A DNA stretch of 64,000 bases from Bacteroidota bacterium (lineage in GTDB: Bacteria > Bacteroidota > Bacteroidia > J057 > JADKCL01), in the NCBI GenBank assembly GCA_016718825.1, contig JADKCL010000030.1, forward strand, positions 40,059-104,058, written 5' to 3'. Made by a program: the position numbers and the translations under genes. This document shows positions 46,646 through 56,458 of this stretch, in pieces; positions within the stretch are counted from its first letter, which is position 1; each line of letters begins with the position of its first letter. A model generated the notes under the pieces. It searched no databases, was not told the DNA's origin, and saw only the letters and a program-made list of their open reading frames with translations.

Positions 46646-47148
46646 TATTTTTCTTTTTGCAATGGTTTAACAAATTGTATCGGGATCAGGCGATACCCTA
46701 GGAACATCCCTTCCTTCTCTCTCTCCGGGTGTTCTTCGCACCATGCCGCAAGCAATGCCTCATCGACAAAGAAATCACCTTTTTTGAATTGCAGAGATAC
46801 GATGGCATAACTTCGCGTGTCATAAGCTGGGAGATTTTTTACACTGATTGTCATCCTCTTGCGTTTCATTTCAAGTTTGACAACCAACTCTGAATTTGGC
46901 CACATACCTGCAGAAATGTATCCCTCCCACTTTTCTATTGGCTCCGTTAAGTCAATTCGTCGATCATACATATTCACGATTGAATAGGAAGCAATGACTG
47001 TAGGTTTTCGATCAGGGGATACCGCTTGCTTTCCCTTAAGAACCCGAACGGCAAACGTCCCACAGCATACCTGAGAATGCAAAGTTGTGGACACACCCCC
47101 TACAAGGATCGTCATAAAAATAAAGAATGAATTGTATAGTATTTTCAT
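46645..47148 (-). CDS. Small exported protein in giant-protein operon
   Basis: This is a 167-residue protein with a signal peptide ('MKILYNSFFIFMTILVGG' to 'LHSQ') followed by a Cys pair at the mature start. The start at 47148 lies 5 nt after the protease stop; a TTG at 47157 in the same frame would overlap it. The mature domain is basic with beta strands ('ELVVKLEMKRKRMTISVKNL', 'AIVSLQFKKGDFFVDEALLAAW'). Family not recognised. It is sandwiched between the protease and the 1844-residue protein and coupled to both, so it may be a chaperone, inhibitor or anchor for them. Confidence 0.65.
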   Translation of the reverse strand: MKILYNSFFIFMTILVGGVSTTLHSQVCCGTFAVRVLKGKQAVSPDRKPTVIASYSIVNMYDRRIDLTEPIEKWEGYISAGMWPNSELVVKLEMKRKRMTISVKNLPAYDTRSYAIVSLQFKKGDFFVDEALLAAWCEEHPEREKEGMFLGYRLIPIQFVKPLQKEK

Positions 47149-47153
47149 AGAAA

Positions 47154-50100
47154 TCAAGGTTTGTTTCCGTCCAAAATAATCTCAGTTGTTCGTTCGATAA
47201 GGTGCTGGAGGCTTTCCAAATCCAAGTGCATGGGACTCGGATAACCACGCTGATCTCCGCCGTCGGGACTCATCAAACGTGGCACTGTCAAATGGCCAGT
47301 TTGGAGTGTGGCATTGAATTCCCCACGTAGCCATGCTGTACGATAAAAAGCTTCATTGGGAAAATAATGCCCCGCAGAGCCATATTTGCTCCTGATATTT
47401 TGAGGGTTTGGATGTTGTGTCGGTACAGGGCCTTGAAGCCTAAGATCACCAATAAGTTCTACCTTGCCTATCCCATCCGGCAAACTTTCAAACCCTTGTC
47501 CATCCTTTACAATGTCTTTATATTCAATCTCATTATAGTAACCGAACGCAGGCCCTTGCCCAGCGGTGTAATTGAAGATATTGTTGTAATACAGTGAAAA
47601 TTCGATCTGTTGAATCGTCGTTCGCGTCTTCAAATCCTCTAATGGAAGAAACCCTTGATTTAGCAATCGCTTGAACTTGGCAGGGTCTAGCGAAGTTTCA
47701 AAGAAATCGCTGGCTTCCTTCAATCGGATGCTAGGCAATACCAAGGGGCTTCCTATATTGTTATTGTCTGAAAATCCACCTCGACTCTTGCACGCAAAAC
47801 GATCGATCATAAAATCGCCAGCATAGCCTTCTCCCAGCGTAATCACCATGTCTGGAGCTAGGTCTATCGTATGTTGGGGATCGTTGCCATCAATGCACTT
47901 CTTGAAAGCAGTTTCAATCACTCCCAAGTCGTTCTTGCCATCAAAATCGGCGTACCGATTGGGAAAGACAACAGACTGGATGAACACAGACGTTGCGCCG
48001 TCCACATGTGTCGTGCCATGCAAGGCAAGGGCGACTGCTGCGGACGAATTGTTTCGCAAACGAAACAGCGTAAGGCTGTTAAGATCAAACCCAGCAATTA
48101 AGATTCGTTTGGCACCTGATGGAGCCGTGGAGAAATCAATCGAATCGTATCCCCGTGTCACGCTCTCAAACAGCGCCAGGACTTCACTTTGCCCTGTCCC
48201 ACCTGGCGTATTGAGCAAATAGCGATGGCTCTTGAGAAGCACAGCCATTTTGATTCGGGTCCAGTACAAGATGCGATCGTCGGCATTCGCATAATTGTTT
48301 TGTTTGGCGATAAGGCGGGCACGCTGAAGCGCCTTTGCTGGCTTATCGCTAATCGCAGCCTCGATGGCCACCTGTGCATTCGCATTGTTTGGAATGGCGA
48401 GAAGGTCGGCTTCAAACCCTGCTATCAAATCGACCATCTCAGGGATGCCTGACAATAAGCCCAAATTGTCAAAGGCAACAAAATGATCCTCGATATTGCG
48501 CACAGGCAACTTTATTCGGCCGTCAGCCGTACTGGTGTTCACAAGTGATGTCGTAGCGAGCTCTAGTATTGTATGTTTGGTGGTAACATCAAACTTTCGG
48601 CTCACAATCGCATAAGGTCCTCCAGTATTTCCAATCAAGGAGCCTTCGATCATCAAATTGTCCTTGGGTGAGATCAGGTCCACAATATTCCCTCCGATTA
48701 GTATCTTGTTGCCGACTGCAACTTCACGGATGGAAAAATCCAGTGTCGATCTTTTTTGGATGATTCCTTGCCCCTCCTCAAAGGTGCGCGTGTAAGAGAC
48801 AGGAAGTGGCTCTGCAGCAGAGAAAGCACTGCTAAAGCAAAGCAGATCATCAGTCGTATAAACATGGATGTCTGTCGTAGGGTAGGCGACTTGAGCAGCA
48901 CCCGTACTATCATAACCTTGCAAAACCACCTGAAACTTCTTAAAATTGGACGTGATAGCCACATTTAGTAGTTTCAGCATTGTAGGGTAATGCGGACTCA
49001 AGCTCGCCCCCAACGTTTTCAGTGTCTGGTACTCATCCTTGCCCAATCCCACAAACAACATGCTCTCAGGCTGTGGCGAACTCGTATCCACAGGCGCAAG
49101 GCGCAATGTCCGCACATCCGTGCCGACATCGTTCACCATATCAAATTCCAGATTGAGCTTCTTTGAAACCAGCATTTCCTGAAAGAAGCTTGGCAACTTG
49201 CTATACCCTCCAGTCATGCCCTTGGAGCGTACAAATTCATCGGCAGACTTGAAGGCGGCAACTGCGTTGGCAAAGAACAGCACCCGGCCTGGGTTTGGGC
49301 CTGCGCTTACTTCCCCTTCAAACACCACGCCTCGGTCGGAAGCATAGCCAAAATTGCGCGTGCTGCCGTCGATGAACTTGCGGGCCTGTGTGGCCACCCA
49401 ACGCACCTGGTCAAGCCCGGTTGACCAAAAATCAGCAACTTCCAATGGCCCAAAACGGTTGTCATAGAGGTTTTCCGTTGGAAGTGCTTGTGGAATGCTT
49501 GCCCAATTGGCTCCATTCTCTTGCAAGCCTAGTTGCAATTTGATGAGCCAAGCGACATTGAGCTTGTCATCTGGCCCGCCACCCACCGCGAGGACATTGG
49601 GATGCGTGAATCCCAACTCTTCTGTATGTGTATTGGTGGTGAGATAGAGCGCATCCCCCTCCACAAAACATTCTTTTTGCAGTAGGTCTGGATTTACAAT
49701 GTCCCCATGCTCCACATACAAGATAGGCTTTGTATTGTGGCCGGTACGCACCTTTAAATAGACTTGATTGAGCGCATCGACATTTACGATAGGCGCACCC
49801 GTATTGCTGCGAATGAGCAACGGCCAATCACTGCTCTGGTATTCTTGCGCTAGGAGGCTACCTGTCGCGATGCCAATTTCAATATTGTCTCCCGTGCCGC
49901 TGCTTGGATGGTGACCAAAGAAATTGTAGGAGTTCCCGATTTCATTGCGCACGTCCACATATAGGGTGTTTTTGGACAGGAAGGGAGTCAATACTTCATT
50001 GTAGATGTCTTCGGGCTGAATCTTTACCACATTTCCCGATACATTTTTTTGAGCATAGCCGTGTTCCCGCACATGCAAGCCATAATATGCTGCAGGATCC

Positions 50101-53100
50101 AAGAAGTTGAGGATTTGTTCCCGCATTGCTTTACGCTGAAAGGCATCGGTAATCCCTGTCAAATCCACGGCGTGACTCGCTGCACGGACGTAATTGAGGT
50201 CAGGTTCAAAAAAGCCTTCCTCCAAGACGAAATCAATGCCCGCCTCATTGGCAACGGTAGAGAAATGTCCCAGTGCCATACCCTTCAAAGCTGGCGGCAG
50301 TTGGTAATCGGGATCGGGATTGAAGAAATATTGCTCCAGCACAGTCCCTGAGGCCTGATTCAGAGAATCAAAGCCCAGCGCCTTCGACTTAAAGGCGACA
50401 CCTACGCCATTCAAATCTTCGTGAATGCCCCACAACCAAGCGATCCACTTTGAATTGGTGGTAGTATTGTGCGGCACCACCAAGGCCGCATTTGTACCGT
50501 CTATAAAATCAGAGCGCATCAAACCGCGATAGACGATATACTTAACGGGCGTAAGGCCGCCGATCCCTTGATTCAAAGGCTTCAAGACCATGTTCACCAA
50601 ATTTGCATTTGCTCCCTCCTGCACAAAGACCGTACCATCGACTACGGCATAGGCATTTGTATTCGCAACAGCGGTGAAACTGCTTGTGATGCGAAATATG
50701 TCTGTACTGATTGGGCCAAAACCCATACCTGCACTTTGGGTGAGGTTCGCCATGTCTGCGAAGACAAAGGAACGGGGGTAGAGAGGGGGTGGTGTGGAGA
50801 CATAAGGAATTGGAAGCTGGGCCAGTTCCGTCAAAATAATCTCATGCTCCTCGCGGCTTATGGGCGTCTTTATATTGTGTAAACTGCTTTTTACATTGCC
50901 GCGCAAAATCACCTTCTTAAATTGCCTGGATGATTTGAACGTACCTTCAAAGGTGATCTTGGTTTGGGTTCCAGTTGCTGGAATGGCACCTCCTGTAACC
51001 ACAGGGTTGGCAAAAGTAATCCATCCGCACACAACTCCACTGCGATTTTTCACAACCCAGTTTCCATTCTCCCAATAAATGGTTCCTTCGTCGATGATGT
51101 TGCCCGATACATCGAGTCGCTCAATTTCAATATAAGAGTCTTCCGCTTCGATATTTCCGATTTCTATTTCAAGGAGTACCTTGAAACCAGTAATCACTTC
51201 GGTTCCGAGGTCATCAACTTCGATATTGTTTTCCAAGACACCGCCAGTGGGCTTTTCAAATCCCCATTCAGCGAATAATATTTCACGGTAGGAGAGGTTG
51301 CTGTTCCTTTCGGCACCTACCCCATTTCTTTCTCCATCATGAGGTGATACTTGAACTAGGAGAAAAGTTTTACGATTAATATTGGCAAGAGGTTGGTCAG
51401 CAGCATTCCATTGAATCTTTACTAATTTAGCGCTTGCATCGGTTGCATTGAATGCACCTAGAGTAGGTAGAATTTCATCTTCAAGCAATGGCATTTCACC
51501 AAGGTAGTAAACAGTATTTACGCCACCATTTGTAGGAATAGCACTGCTTGTAAATTCCTCATCCCAATCAAACGGAAATCGGAAAGGTGTTTGAATAACG
51601 GGATCTTGTACCGTCGGTGGTTGTGAAATTGAACCATCATGAAGCGCAATGTAAAACCTCACGTAAGCATCCAGGCTGGAATATCTTGTACCTCGATTCT
51701 TAATCCGCGCAAAAATATAATTGTCTTGTCCTTTCTTTGGACCCTCATTTGGAGCATCTTTATCAAAGGCAGGTAAATTCACATATGGAGTCCCATTACG
51801 TTTTACCCAGATGTCAGGACTGTGGACTGGGTTCGTGGGAACATGGGTATTAACCGTACCATTATCCCCTAAGTGGTCACGGATCATAAGGTCGCGCTCG
51901 TCGTGACGATAGATCCATGCTGCTTCTACTGCCCCAAATGCATCCACTGCACCGTAGCCATACCATTCACTGTGATTAGCTGGCCCGGCCAGAGGATTTC
52001 GAGCGTGAGGTGGGTTCAGGTCAACTAGCTCTAGGCCAGACTTATCTTTCCAACGCCCAATTCCTAATGGGCGCAAAGGCACGTTAGGGACTTGAAATCC
52101 TGGAGTATTATCGTCAAATTTCTTGGCGGTTGATCGAAGAATGTGGCGAACCTCTATCCACGTGAGTTTTGAATTTGCTGATAAGATAAGTGCCCCAATT
52201 CCCGCAACAAAAGGGCAAGCTGCTGATGTCCCGCCAAAAATTGACATGTAATTAGCTGGGCCAAATGAAACCAATGTCCCAATCGAATGGGGATGTTTAG
52301 TAAGTTCAACTTCAATTGTTTCATGATCAACAATCGAAATTACACGAAGAGTCTCAATATTTTCTCCTCCCTGATGATTTTGATTATTGGCTGGCGTTAA
52401 GAGAATAGCCTTGGGAGGATCTGAAATTATCATTAAAGCAGTGTTCCCGATCTTCAGGTTCTGACTTTGAAATTGTTGATTCGGAACAGGAACCCCAACA
52501 GCAGACGCCACAGTAAGGGTTCTCTTCAAAGTCAAACCGATTACATATACATTTTTCGTCAGACTACCAATTGTATAATTTTGGGTAAGGGGATTAATAA
52601 AGGTAAGCTGGCTATTTTGGACACTAATTCCATTAATCGAAATTGTTAAAATTTCGTGATTCGAGGTAGCTCCCGAGCTCGGAGGGCTGCCCAATAATAT
52701 TTGTTGCCCACTTTCAAATCCTAAGACTGAATCAACCGTAATCGTCATATCACCAATCGAGGCATTCGCAACAATATAAGCACTTCCAGCACCAAATTCA
52801 TCAGCGACTGCAGTAACCTGTTTATTCGCAGGAATATTGACAGAAATAGTTCCGTCCAATAGAAGGAATCGCGAACCTTGAATTTGGAGTATTCGAATGA
52901 AAGTGAAACTTGGAGACCCGGGAAAATCAATAATAATATTTTGGCCAGCTGAAAAACCTGATGTATTTTCCAATACAAGGAAATCATCAAGTATCTGCAC
53001 TGGTTCAGATAACACGGTTCCACAAATAGCTGCTCCACCTGGCATATTCCCCCCTCCAGGAACTCCAGTGGTAGGGATAGCCCAGCTATTGTATGCAACA

Positions 53101-54437
53101 TATTGGCTATCAAATTCAGGACCGTTAGATGGCCCCACAATGTCGATTTGTGGGCCATAACAACTATAGTTCGTTCCCCGTTTGGTTAATCCATCGGTTC
53201 CTAGCGTATATGCACCAACATTGATTATTTCGTGCGATTTCGCAAATATAGTTTCACTTTCAGTGGCCGTATTGTGTGCCCCATGAACTGTGGGCGATAA
53301 TTGATTAGGAAGATGGCCATACTCTCCATTCCCACTTGCATAGAACATTACTTGGCCTCTACCTTCTCTTCCATATACGGTATTAAGATGTACTGTTGCC
53401 AAAATTGCAGCTTGTTCCGCTAGAGAAATTCCATTAGGGCTAAAACCGTAACTATTCGTAATAATTTGAGTAGCCAGAGGTGCCTGTAGTGGAATTTGTG
53501 ACAAGCCTGCTATCCATTTAAGAAACGAAGGGTAATCGGCAGCTAGGCTTGGACAATTCACCAATGCTAATCGGATATTCGGGGCTGCGCCTACTACTCC
53601 CTCCGCCAGCCCATTTTCAAGCGGATCATTGTTCACTTGCGCTGCAATTATCCCAGCTGTAGCCATTCCATGAATTGAGGATTGCGCCGAACCAAAGTCG
53701 AAATCAGATCGATTAGTAACAAAATCATAGAATCGCTCAATTTTTGATAACCCATTGCTAACTTTCCCCAACAAATCAATATTATTGATCTGAGGGTTAA
53801 TCGTATTAAGTGCAGGATGTGGGACTGTCCAAAATTCATCAATCGCAGCAACAATAATTGTGGCATCACCATATGTTTTGTCTGAAGCACTACCAATAGG
53901 ACCCGAAGATATATCTCGCATTTTTTGCCATGCAGCTTTAAGATTGGAAGCAGTATGGTGCCAATGCATTAGATACGTCGATTCTGTCGGATCAACGGAA
54001 AAAAATGTAGGTTCGATATGGCTGCTCGGGTATACTTGAATGATACACTTTTCAGTCGAAAGATGATCTGCAATTTCAAACAAATCCAGACCTATTTTTT
54101 CCATACTACTTACAAGATGAGTTCTGTTTCTCGCAAGTTTCGAGTTATAATTCAAATGATAGGTTTTAAGTAACCGTTCTAACTCGAGAAGATCGCAATC
54201 TGCTGAAATCTCAATTACCAATTTGTCAGAATAATACGATAAACATTTTGAAACATGCCAAGCTTCGCCTACACATTGCACCATGGGGTCCTTTTTGAGA
54301 ATTTGCAAAACTTGTTGCTTTCCCAATTTTATGTTTTTCCAAGACGCACTTATTAAATCTAACTTGTTCCTCTTTCCTATCTCTTTCTCTCTTTTTTTTG
54401 GGAGACCTAAGTTGAACAACACTTCACCTATCCCCAT
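47154..54437 (-). CDS. Giant S8 subtilisin-like protease with extra domains
   Basis: This is a protein of about 2427 residues started at 54437 ('MGIGEVLFNLGLPKKREK'). Catalytic residues of a subtilase are visible: Asp about 200 in 'VAAIDEF', His about 256 in 'SSIHGMATAGIIAA', the oxyanion Asn about 328 in 'ITNSYGF', and Ser about 738 in 'FGGTSAACPFVAG'. A beta-rich insert of roughly 275 residues separates the Asn and Ser blocks. Residues 60-180 may be a propeptide. Much of the long C-terminal part is unrecognised, but about 2105-2240 ('KRILIAGFDLNSLTLFRL', 'DMVITLGEGYAGDFMIDRFA') recalls pyroglutamyl-peptidase I. No signal peptide. The start overlaps the 118-residue gene by 14 nt. Confidence 0.85.
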   Translation of the reverse strand: MGIGEVLFNLGLPKKREKEIGKRNKLDLISASWKNIKLGKQQVLQILKKDPMVQCVGEAWHVSKCLSYYSDKLVIEISADCDLLELERLLKTYHLNYNSKLARNRTHLVSSMEKIGLDLFEIADHLSTEKCIIQVYPSSHIEPTFFSVDPTESTYLMHWHHTASNLKAAWQKMRDISSGPIGSASDKTYGDATIIVAAIDEFWTVPHPALNTINPQINNIDLLGKVSNGLSKIERFYDFVTNRSDFDFGSAQSSIHGMATAGIIAAQVNNDPLENGLAEGVVGAAPNIRLALVNCPSLAADYPSFLKWIAGLSQIPLQAPLATQIITNSYGFSPNGISLAEQAAILATVHLNTVYGREGRGQVMFYASGNGEYGHLPNQLSPTVHGAHNTATESETIFAKSHEIINVGAYTLGTDGLTKRGTNYSCYGPQIDIVGPSNGPEFDSQYVAYNSWAIPTTGVPGGGNMPGGAAICGTVLSEPVQILDDFLVLENTSGFSAGQNIIIDFPGSPSFTFIRILQIQGSRFLLLDGTISVNIPANKQVTAVADEFGAGSAYIVANASIGDMTITVDSVLGFESGQQILLGSPPSSGATSNHEILTISINGISVQNSQLTFINPLTQNYTIGSLTKNVYVIGLTLKRTLTVASAVGVPVPNQQFQSQNLKIGNTALMIISDPPKAILLTPANNQNHQGGENIETLRVISIVDHETIEVELTKHPHSIGTLVSFGPANYMSIFGGTSAACPFVAGIGALILSANSKLTWIEVRHILRSTAKKFDDNTPGFQVPNVPLRPLGIGRWKDKSGLELVDLNPPHARNPLAGPANHSEWYGYGAVDAFGAVEAAWIYRHDERDLMIRDHLGDNGTVNTHVPTNPVHSPDIWVKRNGTPYVNLPAFDKDAPNEGPKKGQDNYIFARIKNRGTRYSSLDAYVRFYIALHDGSISQPPTVQDPVIQTPFRFPFDWDEEFTSSAIPTNGGVNTVYYLGEMPLLEDEILPTLGAFNATDASAKLVKIQWNAADQPLANINRKTFLLVQVSPHDGERNGVGAERNSNLSYREILFAEWGFEKPTGGVLENNIEVDDLGTEVITGFKVLLEIEIGNIEAEDSYIEIERLDVSGNIIDEGTIYWENGNWVVKNRSGVVCGWITFANPVVTGGAIPATGTQTKITFEGTFKSSRQFKKVILRGNVKSSLHNIKTPISREEHEIILTELAQLPIPYVSTPPPLYPRSFVFADMANLTQSAGMGFGPISTDIFRITSSFTAVANTNAYAVVDGTVFVQEGANANLVNMVLKPLNQGIGGLTPVKYIVYRGLMRSDFIDGTNAALVVPHNTTTNSKWIAWLWGIHEDLNGVGVAFKSKALGFDSLNQASGTVLEQYFFNPDPDYQLPPALKGMALGHFSTVANEAGIDFVLEEGFFEPDLNYVRAASHAVDLTGITDAFQRKAMREQILNFLDPAAYYGLHVREHGYAQKNVSGNVVKIQPEDIYNEVLTPFLSKNTLYVDVRNEIGNSYNFFGHHPSSGTGDNIEIGIATGSLLAQEYQSSDWPLLIRSNTGAPIVNVDALNQVYLKVRTGHNTKPILYVEHGDIVNPDLLQKECFVEGDALYLTTNTHTEELGFTHPNVLAVGGGPDDKLNVAWLIKLQLGLQENGANWASIPQALPTENLYDNRFGPLEVADFWSTGLDQVRWVATQARKFIDGSTRNFGYASDRGVVFEGEVSAGPNPGRVLFFANAVAAFKSADEFVRSKGMTGGYSKLPSFFQEMLVSKKLNLEFDMVNDVGTDVRTLRLAPVDTSSPQPESMLFVGLGKDEYQTLKTLGASLSPHYPTMLKLLNVAITSNFKKFQVVLQGYDSTGAAQVAYPTTDIHVYTTDDLLCFSSAFSAAEPLPVSYTRTFEEGQGIIQKRSTLDFSIREVAVGNKILIGGNIVDLISPKDNLMIEGSLIGNTGGPYAIVSRKFDVTTKHTILELATTSLVNTSTADGRIKLPVRNIEDHFVAFDNLGLLSGIPEMVDLIAGFEADLLAIPNNANAQVAIEAAISDKPAKALQRARLIAKQNNYANADDRILYWTRIKMAVLLKSHRYLLNTPGGTGQSEVLALFESVTRGYDSIDFSTAPSGAKRILIAGFDLNSLTLFRLRNNSSAAVALALHGTTHVDGATSVFIQSVVFPNRYADFDGKNDLGVIETAFKKCIDGNDPQHTIDLAPDMVITLGEGYAGDFMIDRFACKSRGGFSDNNNIGSPLVLPSIRLKEASDFFETSLDPAKFKRLLNQGFLPLEDLKTRTTIQQIEFSLYYNNIFNYTAGQGPAFGYYNEIEYKDIVKDGQGFESLPDGIGKVELIGDLRLQGPVPTQHPNPQNIRSKYGSAGHYFPNEAFYRTAWLRGEFNATLQTGHLTVPRLMSPDGGDQRGYPSPMHLDLESLQHLIERTTEIILDGNKP

Positions 54438-54780
54438 AATCAATTTCTGTTGCCTCTGGCTTGTACACCACCACCAAATACTCAACATCAAGAGCTACGA
54501 CAATTGCAGAATCTCCCTTGCCGTAAACCCTGTCTTCGCTGCCAGGAAGAACAAAGAATTCATAAATCGACTGCTTTTTCCTCTTTAGATACCTTTTCAC
54601 TTCCGAATACCCTGGAGCACGAACTAAAATGAGAACATTTCCCTCTGGCAATGACACATAACCACTTCGAAGTGCCTCGCCTTCGATCATTTCACCAGTA
54701 TCAAACCTCAAGAATATATCAGGGTTTGCAATCACCTTACCATGACTATTGAATACGTGAACACGAAGGTTAATCTTCAT
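54424..54780 (-). CDS. Small hypothetical protein in giant-protein operon
   Basis: This is a 118-residue soluble, mostly beta protein ('MKINLRVHVFNSHGKVIANPDIFLRF', 'SGYVSLPEGNVLILVRAPGYSEVKRYLK'). The N-terminal half resembles a carboxypeptidase-regulatory or PEGA-like beta-sandwich (a strand, 'LPEGNVLILVRAPGY', then a strand), but this is a weak match. No signal peptide. Its last 14 nt overlap the start of the giant protease, so translation is coupled. It could be a binding partner or adaptor of the protease. Confidence 0.65.
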   Translation of the reverse strand: MKINLRVHVFNSHGKVIANPDIFLRFDTGEMIEGEALRSGYVSLPEGNVLILVRAPGYSEVKRYLKRKKQSIYEFFVLPGSEDRVYGKGDSAIVVALDVEYLVVVYKPEATEIDYGDR

Positions 54781-54841
54781 TTTTGATATTTTATCTGAGT
54801 TGTATTAAGCATCGTAGTATACGATTTCCCCAAAATAATGA

Positions 54842-55525
54842 TTAATAACTCTTATTCAAAAGGCTAGGCGAAAAACAGTCAATAAATTCTGGTAAGAGCC
54901 TCATAGAGTCGATAGTTTCAAGAATCAAACTTCCTCCATCTGCGGGGCCTCGACAATAATGGATGAAAAAGTTTGGTGAGGAAAACGACTTAATATAAAC
55001 CAAGTCGTGCTTGCTAAATAATTCCATATCTCGTGCTTCCAATGGATGATTAGTGCTAAATCCAATTTCGTCAAACACAAATATATTATCATTTGTGAAT
55101 ACGCCCACATACTTTATCATTTCCCGATTTTCTCGCAGTTTGCTAAATAACATGTCCTTTCTCAAACTAACCTTTGACGAATCAACGTCAAAGGCAAAGA
55201 GGAACCTTGTATATCCCCTCTTGTGAAGATACTCTGACTGAGCATTGTTCAGCGTGAGGCCCAAACTAGAAGTAAACGAAATGAACTTGTTCCAAACACT
55301 GGAATCATTCAAGTTGAATCCTTCAACCATTATACCGATGTAAGGTTCGACCTTTGCCGTTTGCCTTTCTAGAACAGCCTCTTCATCCATATCTAATTGC
55401 TCCTTTATTCTATTCGTTCCTTGTAGAAGACGTCCCTCCAAACTACATCCTCCAATGCACAAATCTCCTCCAAGGCTCCCTAACAGCCCCAAAACAAAAA
55501 TGATACAAAACATCAGCCTAACCAT
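54842..55525 (-). CDS. Predicted lipoprotein or exported protein, unknown
   Basis: This is a 227-residue protein when started at 55525 ('MVRLMFCIIFVLGLLGSLGGDL'), a hydrophobic leader with Cys-rich 'CIGGCSLEG' that could be a lipobox or signal-peptidase site. A longer frame to 55684 contains another hydrophobic stretch but reads less naturally. The mature part is mixed alpha/beta ('PYIGIMVEGFNL', 'RGYTRFLFAFDVDSSKVSLRKDML'). Family not recognised. It is the first gene of the minus-strand giant-protein operon, 61 nt before the 118-residue gene. Confidence 0.6.
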   Translation of the reverse strand: MVRLMFCIIFVLGLLGSLGGDLCIGGCSLEGRLLQGTNRIKEQLDMDEEAVLERQTAKVEPYIGIMVEGFNLNDSSVWNKFISFTSSLGLTLNNAQSEYLHKRGYTRFLFAFDVDSSKVSLRKDMLFSKLRENREMIKYVGVFTNDNIFVFDEIGFSTNHPLEARDMELFSKHDLVYIKSFSSPNFFIHYCRGPADGGSLILETIDSMRLLPEFIDCFSPSLLNKSY

Positions 55526-55908
55526 ACCATTAAATTTACATTGTCCAAAAAAAAGAGCTATCCACAACCCAAACCCTGCAGTACCAAAAAAGACAACAAA
55601 TCCCATGCCTACATCTCCATATACGACGCCAAGCCACACTTCTCGATCCCGCCGCATGCCCCTCCGCAACCTATCTATTGCCACTGCTCTCCTTACAAGC
55701 AGCCTTCTGAAGGCTGGATTTTGTCATTTTTTGCCCAGCTGAGCAGAAATCCTTCCTCACCCCCATGTAACCGAAGCTAAGCGAAAATTTGCAGGAATGA
55801 AAGTTTGTGTTGCACTTTTTTTGCAGCTTCTTATTACCAATGTCAAAGGCTATCTGAAAGCGATGCACACTGCAAGGAACGGGTAAATCCACTCCTACCT
55901 AAGGCTAC
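55526..55908. other. Upstream region of giant-protein operon
   Basis: No gene is supported in this 380-nt spacer. It holds a compact palindrome, CAGCCTTC-T-GAAGGCTG (55700-55716). The operon promoter should lie here, but no TAnnTTTG element was found on the minus strand. Confidence 0.45.
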
Positions 55909-56298
55909 TCAATTGCTGAAAGCAATGGCCGTAATGCGATCAGGCTCGGATTCCAAGTTCTTGCTTTCGGCCATACAGCACCTTTCCGCAAAGCGTACCC
56001 GCCTGAGCTTGTCACATTTCACGTACTCGTGGATGCTCCGTGAGATGCGATCCTTGATAGCAGGCGCTGCTATCAACTCATTGAGCCGTGCTTCTGGCTC
56101 TACCTCTAGGACACGGTCCCAAGGCTCTGGATTCAGGGGCTTGAGCTTCGCTTTGTTTACCTTGGATTTGTCCACCAATCGGCTCACCTTGTCTGCGATG
56201 GACGAATGCCCCATACGTGCCTCATGCGCTGCAATTTTGTTACGCGAAGGTATTGAAGTGTTCTTGCTACCTCTCTTCGGAATGCCTCGTGGCGGCAT
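55909..56298 (-). CDS. Small basic protein, possible C-terminal part of a frameshifted gene
   Basis: This is a 129-residue protein started at 56298 ('MPPRGIPKRGSKNTSIPSR'), basic and helical ('IADKVSRLVDKSKVNKAKLKPLNPEPWDRVLEVEPEARLNELIAAPAIKDRISRSIHEY'). The reading frame stays coding-like upstream of this ATG ('ESISNAKERY'), and the short frame at 56327-56458 ends just there. Removing one T near 56337 would join the two. It lies with the Rep-like, HTH and recombinase genes, so a role in the mobile module is likely, but the family is not recognised. Confidence 0.5.
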   Translation of the reverse strand: MPPRGIPKRGSKNTSIPSRNKIAAHEARMGHSSIADKVSRLVDKSKVNKAKLKPLNPEPWDRVLEVEPEARLNELIAAPAIKDRISRSIHEYVKCDKLRRVRFAERCCMAESKNLESEPDRITAIAFSN

Positions 56299-56326
56299 GT
56301 ACCGTTCCTTGGCGTTGCTGATGCTC

Positions 56327-56458
56327 TCACAGCGACAAAGAACTTGCCGCGATGATGCACCCTGGCGCACACGTCCAGCGCAACTCCTGCTCCTCAGCTT
56401 CCAGCATTTCCTTGATTGCCTCGATCTCGGCGTTGTTTTTTCGTTGATTTCCTGCCAT
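56327..56458 (-). CDS. Short acidic frame, possible N-terminal part of the same gene
   Basis: This is a 43-codon frame from the ATG at 56458 ('MAGNQRKNNAEIEAIKEMLEAEEQE', then 'LRWTCAPGC'). Its composition is strongly coding-like, but it stops at once where the frame of the next gene becomes coding. Most simply it is the N terminus of one protein of about 175 residues broken by a one-base insertion. Confidence 0.4.
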   Translation of the reverse strand: MAGNQRKNNAEIEAIKEMLEAEEQELRWTCAPGCIIAASSLSL

